60,552 nucleotides of DNA from Lachnospiraceae bacterium (lineage in GTDB: Bacteria > Bacillota > Clostridia > Lachnospirales > Lachnospiraceae), in the NCBI GenBank assembly GCA_014804355.1, contig JAAUZY010000098.1:1-60552 (forward strand). The letters are read 5' to 3'. The notes below the pieces were generated by a model. It worked only from the letters and a program-made list of their open reading frames with translations, had not been told where the DNA came from and did no database searches. Position 1 is the stretch's first letter; each line of letters begins with the position of its first letter. Below are positions 53,492-60,552 of this stretch, piece after piece. The translations under genes and the position numbers were made by a program.

Positions 53492-55091
53492 AGAGCATAT
53501 GCCTGAAAACAGTAACCAGTTAAAAACAGCATTATACATTCGTCTTTCGAGAGAAGACGGCGACAAATCGGAGAGCCTGAGTATAAGCAATCAGCGTTTG
53601 CAGCTGATGGAATTTGTCAGCAGGGAGACGGATTTGTACCTGTATGATACATACATAGACGATGGCTATACAGGAACTAATTTTAATCGTCCTGCTTTCG
53701 AACGGATGATTAAGGACATTGAGTCCAGAAATGTACAGTGTGTGGTTGTCAAAGATTTGTCCAGACTGGGCAGAAACATGCCGGAGGTTTCAAGGTACAT
53801 AAACGAGTATTTCCCGGTTAAAAAAGTTCGCTTTATTGCCATAAACGACAGTGTGGATAGAAAGTATTACGATATCGACGCCAGTGAAGATATGATGATT
53901 GATGTCAAAAATATGTTCAATGGTTTTTATCCAAAAGATATATCCAAAAAGGTACGTTCGACTTTCAGAACCAAACAAAGCAATGGTCAGTTTATAGGTG
54001 CGTTTGCCAGCTTTGGATATGTTAAGTCGGCCAAGGACCATAACAAACTGGAAGTTGATGAATATGCGGCCGATATCGTAAGGCGTATTTTTGCCATGTA
54101 TGTCAAAGGCATAGGACAGAATACAATCGCCAAAATTCTAAATGAGGAGAACATACCATGTCCGTCAGAATACAAGAAGCAGCAAGGGCTCAACTATCAT
54201 AACAGCAACCGGCTTGATGCAACCTCTTATTGGACATATTCTACGATAAGAAATATTTTAAAGAATGAAATTTATATTGGAAATATGGTGCAGAATAAGA
54301 GCTTTAGGCAGATGTGCAAGAAAAGTGCGGTAAGTCTTCCCAAGGAGAAGTGGATTGTTGTTGAGAACACGCACGAGCCGATTATAGACAGAGATACATG
54401 GGATAAAGTTCAGGACTTGTTGAAGAGGAATACAAGGCATACCAGTCTTACAGAAAATGTCCACATGTTTGCAGGTTATTTGAAGTGCGGTGACTGTGGG
54501 CGTGCCATGGTTAAAATTAGACGTAAAGGTGTCTGCTTCTTTAACTGCGGCAGTTATAACCGGTACGGAAAGAAATTCTGCAGCATTCACAGTATCACGG
54601 AACAGGAGCTGGAGGGAATCGTACTGGATGATTTGAATCTGATTATCAGCTCTGTAAAGGATATTAGCCGGCTGATTGAAGAAGAAAACCAGAAGCAAAG
54701 AAAGAATCATGCAGATTTCCTGGGAGATATCTCTAAGTATCAGGCAGAAATTGACCGACTCGTAATGAAGAAGGAACGTGCCTACGACGATTATTCAGAT
54801 GGTCTCATTACAAGAGATGACTACATGAGGTACAGAGATAAATATGAGCAGCAGATTAGCGCTGCCCGCTCTGCGATTGAAAAAATCAATCAGTTGAAAA
54901 GCCAGGTGCCTGCAAAGAATCCATGGATTGAAAAACTGCTGCAATATGAGAAGCTGTACCGCCTTGACAGGGATATAGTAGTGGAAATGATTTCCATGAT
55001 TTACATCTATGAGAACAATACGATTAAGATTGTCTATAACTTCTCTAACGAATTGGAAGCATTATTAAACCGGCATGCCTGCAGTGATTAG
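53463..55091 (+). CDS. Large serine recombinase of the 5.4-kb element
   Basis: 542 residues if translation starts at 53463. ATG 53469 or ATG 53502 (10 bases after the stop of the 58-residue gene) are equally possible. The resolvase domain has catalytic Ser in LYIRLSRED (S29 in the long form) and VKDLSRLGRNM. The Recombinase domain follows, then the zinc ribbon (CGDCGRAMVKI and FNCGSY...C), a Lys/Glu coiled coil and the C-terminal MISMIYIYENNTIKIVYNF. All domains are intact, so it is the probable integrase that recognised the deacetylase target. It is unlike the triplet at 15443-20003 in context. Confidence 0.93.
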   Translation: MIMACSLPDKEHMPENSNQLKTALYIRLSREDGDKSESLSISNQRLQLMEFVSRETDLYLYDTYIDDGYTGTNFNRPAFERMIKDIESRNVQCVVVKDLSRLGRNMPEVSRYINEYFPVKKVRFIAINDSVDRKYYDIDASEDMMIDVKNMFNGFYPKDISKKVRSTFRTKQSNGQFIGAFASFGYVKSAKDHNKLEVDEYAADIVRRIFAMYVKGIGQNTIAKILNEENIPCPSEYKKQQGLNYHNSNRLDATSYWTYSTIRNILKNEIYIGNMVQNKSFRQMCKKSAVSLPKEKWIVVENTHEPIIDRDTWDKVQDLLKRNTRHTSLTENVHMFAGYLKCGDCGRAMVKIRRKGVCFFNCGSYNRYGKKFCSIHSITEQELEGIVLDDLNLIISSVKDISRLIEEENQKQRKNHADFLGDISKYQAEIDRLVMKKERAYDDYSDGLITRDDYMRYRDKYEQQISAARSAIEKINQLKSQVPAKNPWIEKLLQYEKLYRLDRDIVVEMISMIYIYENNTIKIVYNFSNELEALLNRHACSD

Positions 55092-55188
55092 CGGGCTGCC
55101 GGTTTTGTGTGAATCCGTTAGTGGAAATATTAACGGCTTTTGCATAACAGAATCAATGAAATAAGATATCCATAGTGAGGTAAAGCGG

Positions 55189-55217
55189 TTGTATTTGCAG
55201 TGAATATTGCCTATAAT
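55189..55217 (+). promoter_or_regulatory. Promoter for the DUF3791-DUF3990 operon
   Basis: TTGTAT (55189-55194), a 17-bp spacer and TATAAT (55212-55217), about 69 bp before the first start codon. Confidence 0.7.
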
Positions 55218-55285
55218 AGAATCAAGAGCGGAGGTTTTTGTATACTTGTTATAGGACAAAGTTAATTCGTATGAGGAGGTTATGC

Positions 55286-55501
55286 ATGAATAAAGAGTCT
55301 TTTTCGTTTGTCGTGTATATGATTCATGCTTGTGCCAATAAATGGAATATGATGCCTTCCGAAGTGTATCGGAAGATGCAGAGTGTAGGATGTATTAGCG
55401 GTTATCTTGTGCCCCATTATGATATTTTGCATACACAGGGGACTGGATATATTGTGGAGGATATTAAACAATATCTGGAAGTGCGGGGTGTGGCAGTATG
55501 A
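55286..55501 (+). CDS. DUF3791 protein, putative antitoxin-like partner
   Basis: 71 residues. SFVVYMIHACANKWNMMPSEVYRKMQ and LVPHYDILHTQGTGYIVEDIKQYLEVRG match DUF3791 almost end to end. ATG 55286 is six bases after AGGAGG. It overlaps the DUF3990 gene by four bases (ATGA). In many Firmicutes these two families are neighbours; a toxin-antitoxin-like role is inferred from that linkage and from the ART-like fold of the partner. Confidence 0.85.
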   Translation: MNKESFSFVVYMIHACANKWNMMPSEVYRKMQSVGCISGYLVPHYDILHTQGTGYIVEDIKQYLEVRGVAV

Positions 55502-55977
55502 TTGTTTACCATGGTTCAACAGAGGTTGTGGAGATGCCGAATGTAAAACATTCCTATCGGCTGCTTGATTTTGGTATGGGATTCTATGTGACTACGGTCA
55601 GAGAGCAGGCAGAAAGATGGGCAAGGCGAAAGGCGGATATTCTTGGGAAAGATAATGCAATCGTGAATATTTATCAGATGAATGATGATACCAATGGATT
55701 TTTGGTAAAAACTTTTGATGAAGATTTGATAGAATGGATTGATTTTGTGTGCAAATGTCGGGATGGAGAGAAGGACTATCTGAAGTATGATTTGATACAT
55801 GGAAAGGTGGCAAATGACAAAGTGTTTCGGGTAGTGGATATGTACCATACAGGAATCTGGGATAAGGAGCGTGCTCTCAAAGAAATCAAAGTCTATCCGT
55901 CCTATGACCAGATAGCTTTTATTAATCAGAGAGCCGTAGATAGGCTATTGAAATTTGAATCCTTTGAGGGGGTATAG
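55498..55977 (+). CDS. DUF3990 protein with ADP-ribosyltransferase-like features
   Basis: 159 residues. The N-terminal YHGS, the segment LLDFGMGFYVTTVREQAERWARRKA and the C-terminal DQIAFINQRAVDRLL match DUF3990. The order His - Tyr - Gln/Glu resembles the H-Y-[EQ] layout of ADP-ribosyltransferases, with Gln instead of Glu at the last position. The possible reaction is transfer of ADP-ribose from NAD to a cellular target, which is inference. Start ATG 55498 overlaps the DUF3791 gene; a third gene follows three bases later. Confidence 0.85.
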   Translation: MIVYHGSTEVVEMPNVKHSYRLLDFGMGFYVTTVREQAERWARRKADILGKDNAIVNIYQMNDDTNGFLVKTFDEDLIEWIDFVCKCRDGEKDYLKYDLIHGKVANDKVFRVVDMYHTGIWDKERALKEIKVYPSYDQIAFINQRAVDRLLKFESFEGV

Positions 55978-55980
55978 TTG

Positions 55981-56268
55981 ATGGATGGGGAAGCATTAGA
56001 AAGAGTGTATCAGGAGAATTTGGAAGAGAGGATAATTGCGTATCTGTCTGAGACAAAGGATATTTCATTAGAGACGGCAATGGATGTTTACTATCACAGC
56101 AAGCTGGCAGATAAGATACATCGTGGAGTTGAAGGGATACAGTATCTTGATTATAAGGTGCTTGTTCAGATACTGTGTGAAACGGAAAGGGAATTATTTT
56201 GTGAAATACCGGCAGACATCGCTGAAACTGATGCAGCAATTTCAGAATCAGAAAACGAGTATGCCTAG
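55981..56268 (+). CDS. Third gene of the DUF3791-DUF3990 cassette
   Basis: 95 residues, acidic and helical, with a Tyr/His-rich middle (AMDVYYHSKLADKIHRG) and an acidic tail ending ISESENEYA. It starts three bases after the DUF3990 stop, with GAGGGGG upstream, so it is co-translated. Similar short proteins often follow DUF3990 genes and may be a second small partner. I do not recognise a named family with confidence. Confidence 0.7.
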   Translation: MDGEALERVYQENLEERIIAYLSETKDISLETAMDVYYHSKLADKIHRGVEGIQYLDYKVLVQILCETERELFCEIPADIAETDAAISESENEYA

Positions 56269-56277
56269 AAATGTATA

Positions 56278-56315
56278 ACTCCATGATGTCAGAAGCGTAT
56301 TGACATCATGGAGTG
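56278..56315 (+). terminator. Perfect 13-bp inverted repeat after the cassette
   Basis: ACTCCATGATGTC and GACATCATGGAGT flank 11 bases. There is no T run behind it, so it may be an RNA stabiliser or operator rather than a classical terminator. Confidence 0.6.
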
Positions 56316-56331
56316 AAATGGAGGGGTAAAT

Positions 56332-56535
56332 ACGAGAACAGATACTGTGGTTAAGCAGGAAGGTATAAATGCGTTAGTTGCCCAATTAGGTTATGTTGAT
56401 GCGGAACGTTTTATTGCTTTGATAAACAGCGAGTCTTTTGATTATACAAAATGGCGAGAACAGTTTTTGGATGCAGAATCTAGTGTGCGTGAACTAAGCC
56501 GAAAGGCTATGATGTATTCTGAAAAAAATGTTTAA
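56332..56535 (+). CDS. Small element protein with a non-canonical or lost start codon
   Basis: The coding frame starts best at ACG 56332, five bases after GGAGGGG, giving TRTDTVVKQEGINALVAQLG and so on. The first standard codon in frame is GTG 56347, with no site at the right distance. The product (62-67 residues) has YVDAERFIALINSESFDYTKW and ELSRKAMMYSE, a pattern I associate with short accessory proteins next to toxin-like genes. Either ACG is used as a start, or an ATG has mutated and the gene is weakly expressed. Confidence 0.6.
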   Translation, partial: TRTDTVVKQEGINALVAQLGYVDAERFIALINSESFDYTKWREQFLDAESSVRELSRKAMMYSEKNV

Positions 56536-56600
56536 CTGTTAGTTTGGAAAAAGGACAGTGTCATGGGGTCCTGTCCTTTTCCATTAACAGTCCATCACCG

Positions 56601-56611
56601 TGGGGCAATGA
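56601..56611. mobile_element. Right attachment junction (attR)
   Basis: TGGGGCAATGA, matching the left junction except for one base. Sequence to the right continues the deacetylase coding frame at once. Confidence 0.8.
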
Positions 56612-57182
56612 GGATACAGGCCGGATTCTGGAGATTCTAAGGAAACATAACGTGAAGGTGACATTCTTTATGACCGGCGGGTGGGTGGAGAGCTACCCCG
56701 ATGACGTGAAGGCGATTCTGGCAGACGGGCACGACCTGGGTAACCACAGCGAGAATCATAAAAATATGTCCCAGCTTTCCGACGAACAGTGTCAGGAAGA
56801 GCTGATGAAAGTACATACTAAGGTGCAGGAGCTTACCGGTTATGAGATGTGCCTATTCAGACCGCCTTATGGAGATTATGACAATCATGTCATAACAAAT
56901 GCACATAAATGCGGTTATTATCCGATTCAATGGTCGATCGATTCTCTCGATTGGAAGGACTACGGAGTGGACGATATCGTCAAGCGCGTGGTGGAGTCTG
57001 ATAAGCTGAATAATGGGGCGATTATACTTATGCATAATGGGGCAAAATACACGGCGGACGCGCTGGAGTCGGTCATTACCGGACTGCAGGATAAAGGGTA
57101 TGAGCTGGTGCCGATCTCACAGCTGATTTACAAAGACAAATATCACATGAAGGCGGACGGGACGCAGGTGTCCGGGCAGTAA
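56606..57182 (+). pseudogene. 3' part of the interrupted polysaccharide deacetylase gene
   Basis: From the junction the frame reads GNEDTGRILEILRKHNVKVTFFMTGGWVESYPDDVKA, then the metal-binding motif GHDLGNHSENH, RPPYGDYDNHV and ILMHNG, the NodB-domain motifs 1-5. It ends in a short hydrophilic tail. An ATG at 56544 opens the frame upstream, but its first 20 residues come from the element. The free fragment lacks the membrane anchor and the first strand. In the intact gene it would be a membrane-anchored PdaB-like deacetylase of peptidoglycan or other surface glycan. Confidence 0.9.
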
Positions 57183-57204
57183 AGGAGTGCAAACGGCACT
57201 CTAT

Positions 57205-57249
57205 GAAAGAGGTTGTGCATTAAGCATACTTAGTGCGCAGCTTCTTTTC
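57205..57249 (+). terminator. Terminator after the deacetylase gene
   Basis: AAGAGGTTGTGCATTAAG pairs with CTTAGTGCGCAGCTTCTTTT allowing G-U pairs. A short hairpin GAGTGC/GCACTC sits just before it. Confidence 0.75.
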
Positions 57250-57422
57250 GGTTAACGGAATGCTACCGCGGAAGATACTTTAATCAAATCCCATTATATA
57301 CAAAATACACATAATTTTTTCGCTGCTCATAAATTTTCTGCATAAATTTAACAATTTTTCTGTAAATATTCTCCAGTATGTTATATAATCTGTTTATCAA
57401 GAAAAATAGGAGGAATCGTATT

Positions 57423-58628
57423 ATGGCAAAAGAAATGATTGCAATGCTTCTTGCCGGTGGACAAGGTTCGCGCCTTTATGCACTTACAGAGAAACTTGCA
57501 AAACCTGCAGTTCCTTTTGGCGGCAAATATCGTATCATCGACTTCCCGCTTTCTAACTGCGTCAATTCAGGTATTGATACCGTAGGTATCCTGACCCAGT
57601 ATCAGCCGCTGGAGTTAAACGAATATATCGGCAACGGTCAGCCGTGGGATCTGGATCGTCTCTATGGTGGTGTGCATGTACTGCCGCCTTATCAGAAAGC
57701 GCATGGGTCAGACTGGTATAAAGGCACGGCAAATGCGATTTATCAGAATATATCGTTTATCGAGCGCTATGACCCGAAATACGTTATTATTCTTTCCGGT
57801 GATCAGATCTGCAAACAGGACTACAGTGATTTCCTTGAATTCCACAAAGCGAAAAACGCGGAATTCAGTGTTGCCGTTATGGAAGTTCCGTGGGAGGAGG
57901 CATCCCGTCTCGGTCTGATGGTAGCGGACGAGAACGATAAGATCACGGAATTTCAGGAGAAACCGAAAAATCCTAAGTCCAATCTGGCTTCCATGGGTAT
58001 CTATATTTTCAACTGGGATATTCTGAAAAAATATCTGGAAGAGGATGAGGCTGATCCGGAATCCGATAACGACTTCGGTAAAAACATTATTCCGAATCTG
58101 CTCCGTGATAATCGTCAGATGTATGCTTATCATTTCGGCGGATACTGGAAAGATGTAGGAACCATCTCTTCCCTGTGGGAAGCGAACATGGAAGTTCTGG
58201 ACCCTGAGCACAGCGGTATTAACCTTTTTGACGAGGGTTGGAAGATCTACAGCCGCAATGCAGGTATGACAGGACACAAGATCAGTGCAGGCGCAGTTGT
58301 GGAGAATGCCATGATCACCGATGGGTGCCGGGTCAAGGGCACGGTAAAGCACTCCATTCTTTTTGCCGGCGTAAAGGTAGAAGCCGGTGCGGTTGTGGAA
58401 GACGCTGTTATCATGGGCGGCACGACGATCAAATCCGGAGCGGTTGTGAAGCACTGTATCGTGGCGGAGAATGTGACGATCGGTGAAAATGCCGTAGTAG
58501 GTGCAATGCCCACCGGGGACGAAAAGGGCGTGGCGATCATCGCTTCGGGTGTCACCATAGGTGAGAATGTCGTGGTAGGTCCTAATGCTATGGTGAATAA
58601 TAATGTAGAAGGTGGTGAAGTACAATGA
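57423..58628 (+). CDS. glgC: Glucose-1-phosphate adenylyltransferase, catalytic subunit
   Basis: 401 residues. The nucleotide-binding [32 protein letters not shown] and the glucose-1-phosphate loop ([11 protein letters not shown]) are intact. The C-terminal left-handed beta-helix repeats (about 300-395) complete the family architecture. It makes ADP-glucose for glycogen synthesis. ATG 57423 is nine bases after AGGAGG. It overlaps glgD by four bases. A TATAAT at 57384-57389 is a possible -10. Confidence 0.96.
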   Translation: MAKEMIAMLLAGGQGSRLYALTEKLAKPAVPFGGKYRIIDFPLSNCVNSGIDTVGILTQYQPLELNEYIGNGQPWDLDRLYGGVHVLPPYQKAHGSDWYKGTANAIYQNISFIERYDPKYVIILSGDQICKQDYSDFLEFHKAKNAEFSVAVMEVPWEEASRLGLMVADENDKITEFQEKPKNPKSNLASMGIYIFNWDILKKYLEEDEADPESDNDFGKNIIPNLLRDNRQMYAYHFGGYWKDVGTISSLWEANMEVLDPEHSGINLFDEGWKIYSRNAGMTGHKISAGAVVENAMITDGCRVKGTVKHSILFAGVKVEAGAVVEDAVIMGGTTIKSGAVVKHCIVAENVTIGENAVVGAMPTGDEKGVAIIASGVTIGENVVVGPNAMVNNNVEGGEVQ

Positions 58629-59770
58629 TAAAATCAAGCACAAATGTAATCGGTATTATTTTCCCTAACAGTTATGACGCTCTGGTTCCGGAGCTGGTCA
58701 GTGTGCGTTTGATGGCTTCTATTCCTTTTGCCAGTCGTTATCGTATCATTGATTTTATCCTGTCCAGTATGACGCATTCCGGCATTGACAATATTTCCGT
58801 TATCGTAAATCAGAACTATCATTCATTGATGGATCACCTTGGTTCCGGCCGTGAGTGGGATCTGGTTCGAAAGAATGGCGGTCTGCATATTTTCCCTCCA
58901 TTTGCAGAGAAAAAAGTAGACGGGCCTTATGTCGGACGTGCCGGTGCTTTGGCGAATATTCTGAATTTCTTAAAAGCACAGAAGGAAAAATATGTGGTCA
59001 TGTCAGACACCAATGTTGTGGTCAATTTTGATTTCAATGCTATGCTTCAGGCACATGCAGACAGCGGTGCGGATATCACGATCGCATACAACGAACAGGA
59101 ACTGCCGAAGGAGCTGCTGGATTATCAGACAAACGACAGAGTCTTCTATTACACTTTTGATGTGGAACAGGGACGTATCCGTAAAGTATACATTAATCCG
59201 AAGACAGACGGTGTACAGAATACTTCCATGAATATTTTTGTCATGGAGCGTGAACTGCTGATCGACCTTGTCAGCAATGCATATATGCAGGGACGATCCT
59301 TCTTTATGCGTGATGTTATCATGCCCCAGCTTGGCAAGCTGAACGTACAGGCTTACAAGTATACGGGTTATGTAGCGCGTATCAGCGGTATGAAGAGTTA
59401 CTTCGAAGAGAATATGAAACTTCTGGATGACTATAATCTGGATGCGCTGTTTTCGGGAGCTCCTATTTATACGAAGATTCGTGGCGATAACCCGACTCAT
59501 TACAAGGACGGCGCAAAGGTTCAGAACGCGATGATGGCGGACGGCTGCGTGATTGAAGGCGAAGTGGAGAACAGCGTGATCTTCCGTGGCGTTAAGATCG
59601 GCAAAGGCGCTAAGATCAAGAATTGTATCCTGATGCAGGATACAGTGGTGGAGGCCGGTGCGAACGTGGAATACCTCATCACTGACAAGAATGTTACCAT
59701 CACAGCGGGCAAAGAGATGAAGGGTACTGATACTTTCCCGGTTTATATTGAGAAGTTTAAGACGGTATAG
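58625..59770 (+). CDS. glgD: Glucose-1-phosphate adenylyltransferase, GlgD regulatory subunit
   Basis: 381 residues. It is homologous to GlgC but lacks the AGGxG nucleotide loop (the N-terminus reads [20 protein letters not shown]), as GlgD proteins do. [20 protein letters not shown] aligns with the GlgC substrate region. A beta-helix follows (about 290-370). It forms a heterotetramer with GlgC and modulates activity; this pair is characteristic of Firmicutes. Its start overlaps the glgC stop. Confidence 0.95.
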   Translation: MIKSSTNVIGIIFPNSYDALVPELVSVRLMASIPFASRYRIIDFILSSMTHSGIDNISVIVNQNYHSLMDHLGSGREWDLVRKNGGLHIFPPFAEKKVDGPYVGRAGALANILNFLKAQKEKYVVMSDTNVVVNFDFNAMLQAHADSGADITIAYNEQELPKELLDYQTNDRVFYYTFDVEQGRIRKVYINPKTDGVQNTSMNIFVMERELLIDLVSNAYMQGRSFFMRDVIMPQLGKLNVQAYKYTGYVARISGMKSYFEENMKLLDDYNLDALFSGAPIYTKIRGDNPTHYKDGAKVQNAMMADGCVIEGEVENSVIFRGVKIGKGAKIKNCILMQDTVVEAGANVEYLITDKNVTITAGKEMKGTDTFPVYIEKFKTV

Positions 59771-59813
59771 GTGAGCGTGGTTTCATCAGCGTGGCTTTAT
59801 TTAAAAAGTAAGA

Positions 59814-59863
59814 GAGCGTTGCTTCATAACCGCATTGGTTAGTTATGAGGCAACGCTCCCTTT
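59814..59863 (+). terminator. Terminator of glgCD
   Basis: GAGCGTTGC-TTCATAAC and GTTATGA-GGCAACGCTC form a 17-bp stem with one mismatch, followed by CCTTTG. It lies between converging genes. Confidence 0.8.
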
Positions 59864-59877
59864 GCTGTATAATTATA

Positions 59878-60339
59878 TTACAATTCGCTGGCTGAGGGTA
59901 AACTTGTATATATTTCTGCAATATACGCCGCCTTATCGGGGAAGTTATCTTTCAGATACATCAGGTATTGAAGCGAGCTTCCCTCATAAGGGTGTGTATC
60001 TCCAAGCAGACCGACTTCATAGCAGCTGCGGATCACGTTAATAATGCAGTCCTCCGTATGATCTTCTTTACAGTCTTTACATTCTTTTAGGATATGCGCG
60101 ATGGCTGTTTCCAATTCGATTTCATTAAACACACGGAAATCGGTGGTGGGAATTCCGTCTGTGCCACCGTCAACTTCCTTCTTGGGTGCTTTCTTATAAT
60201 CTGAGACACATTGTTTCGCAAAACCTATGAGACATGCGTTTCCCCGACATTGCTGGCACAGGTCTTCGCCCCGGCAGCAGTTTTCCAAATCGTTTTCAAT
60301 TAAATCTGCATTCATGCCTTTCTTATGTACGTCCCCCAT
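59878..60339 (-). CDS. Cys-rich conserved hypothetical protein
   Basis: 153 residues. A Cys cluster CCRGEDLCQQCRGNACLIGFAKQC (about residues 21-44), shown here only for its Cys spacing, and a second Cys group (ECKDCKEDHTEDC) suggest zinc or iron-sulfur binding. The C-terminal helical part contains YEGSSLQYLMYLKDNFPDKA. ATG 60339 is six bases after AGGAGG. I recognise it only as a recurrent small protein of Lachnospiraceae with no known function. Confidence 0.75.
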   Translation of the reverse strand: MGDVHKKGMNADLIENDLENCCRGEDLCQQCRGNACLIGFAKQCVSDYKKAPKKEVDGGTDGIPTTDFRVFNEIELETAIAHILKECKDCKEDHTEDCIINVIRSCYEVGLLGDTHPYEGSSLQYLMYLKDNFPDKAAYIAEIYTSLPSASEL

Positions 60340-60360
60340 AAGTTACCTCCTCGTATGATT

Positions 60361-60399
60361 CTTCAAGAATGATCTTGAAGGCCGTTTTGAGACAGTATA
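60361..60399 (-). promoter_or_regulatory. Promoter and leader palindrome of the Cys-rich gene
   Basis: On the minus strand an extended -10 (TGC-TATACT, -10 at 60394-60399) is followed by an inverted repeat CTTCAAGA/TCTTGAAG (60361-60380) in the early leader, which could be an operator or RNA hairpin. Confidence 0.5.
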
Positions 60400-60488
60400 G
60401 CATATAGAATGTACATTTTCCATATCAAATTGAATTTGAGTTTCCCCATTTTTTCACATAAAAAAATGCAAAAACACAGAACCTTTGG

Positions 60489-60494
60489 TATAAT
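60489..60494 (+). promoter_or_regulatory. -10 element for the gene at the window end
   Basis: TATAAT 41 bp before ATG 60535; the -35 is poor. AAAGGAG at 60519-60525 is the ribosome site. Confidence 0.5.
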
Positions 60495-60534
60495 TGAATC
60501 ACCACAAAACAACAAAACAAAGGAGTGTTTTTGC

Positions 60535-60552
60535 ATGATTAATTATAACAGA
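60535..60552 (+). CDS. First six codons of a gene running off the window
   Basis: ATG 60535 with AAAGGAG nine bases upstream starts MINYNR. The rest lies outside. The A-rich leader and strong signals are reminiscent of insertion-sequence transposase genes in these bacteria, but six residues cannot show this. Confidence 0.4.

Larger units (their letters stand above)
51166..56611. mobile_element. 5.4-kb serine-recombinase element inserted in a polysaccharide deacetylase gene
   Basis: Joining the base before the left junction to the base after the right one restores the deacetylase frame (AAWGNEDTGRILE). The element holds two small genes with similar leader hairpins, two remnants of larger transposon genes, a 58-residue gene, one large serine recombinase, a DUF3791-DUF3990-ORF cassette and a short tail gene. 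It looks like a deletion derivative of a larger conjugative transposon that still carries its recombinase. There are no inverted terminal repeats and no target duplication beyond the core, consistent with a serine integrase. Confidence 0.85.

Noticed and set aside
51166-56611. Insertion sequence with DDE transposase
   Set aside because: No transposase or inverted terminal repeats; the recombinase is of the serine type and the junction core is only about 11 bp.
57708-58643. 311-codon minus-strand frame
   Set aside because: It is antisense to glgC; no domain or start signal.

Overview
The window looks like chromosome from a gut-type Clostridia bacterium, most likely Lachnospiraceae. The signs are moderate GC, strong AGGAGG-type ribosome binding sites almost everywhere, a paired glgC-glgD, a Csp-like subtilase, many glycoside hydrolases and serine-recombinase elements. 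No rRNA, tRNA or CRISPR array was seen. Family names come from reading the proteins by eye; nothing was searched.

Layout. (1) 1-13640: an AraC regulator fused to a GH39-like domain faces a sugar locus. The locus encodes an RbsA-type ATPase, two RbsC-type permeases, a binding lipoprotein, a GH3 protein, a GH78 alpha-L-rhamnosidase and a metallo-beta-lactamase/beta-phosphoglucomutase fusion. The likely job is uptake and intracellular breakdown of a rhamnose-containing glycoside. (2) About 14018-20138: a small mobile element with an XRE regulator, a DUF6870 protein and three overlapping large serine recombinases, followed by a headless subtilase fragment (20139-21518). (3) 21540-27694: cell-surface genes (membrane acyltransferase, SGNH/SH3 lipoprotein, two polytopic membrane proteins). 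(4) 27782-38550: an alpha-galactoside locus with AraC regulator, GH27, a small zinc-finger protein, a raffinose-synthase-like GH36, a binding protein with two permeases but no ATPase, and a second GH36. Two promoter regions here share a 109-bp module with three CATATAAT repeats at identical spacing. (5) 38566-47314: signal peptidase II, carbamate kinase, a PAS-GGDEF-EAL protein, then a LacI-controlled kinase/DUF4867/isomerase pentose or deoxysugar operon. (6) 47473-50670: a FliD-like repeat protein, a PTS_IIC-type membrane protein and a small membrane protein. (7) 50728-57182: a polysaccharide deacetylase gene split by a 5.4-kb serine-recombinase element that carries a DUF3791-DUF3990 toxin-antitoxin-like operon. 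Both halves of the target and both junctions are visible. (8) 57423-end: glgC-glgD, a Cys-rich protein, and the first codons of another gene.

The most interesting points are the exactly reconstructible insertion in the deacetylase gene, the duplicated promoter module, the fused regulator whose GH39 catalytic glutamates are both replaced, the MBL-phosphoglucomutase fusion, and a composite stem-loop/terminator element present three times. Several enzymes show substituted catalytic residues (GH39 domain, GH3, subtilase fragment), so they are better read as sensors, binders or relics than as confirmed catalysts.
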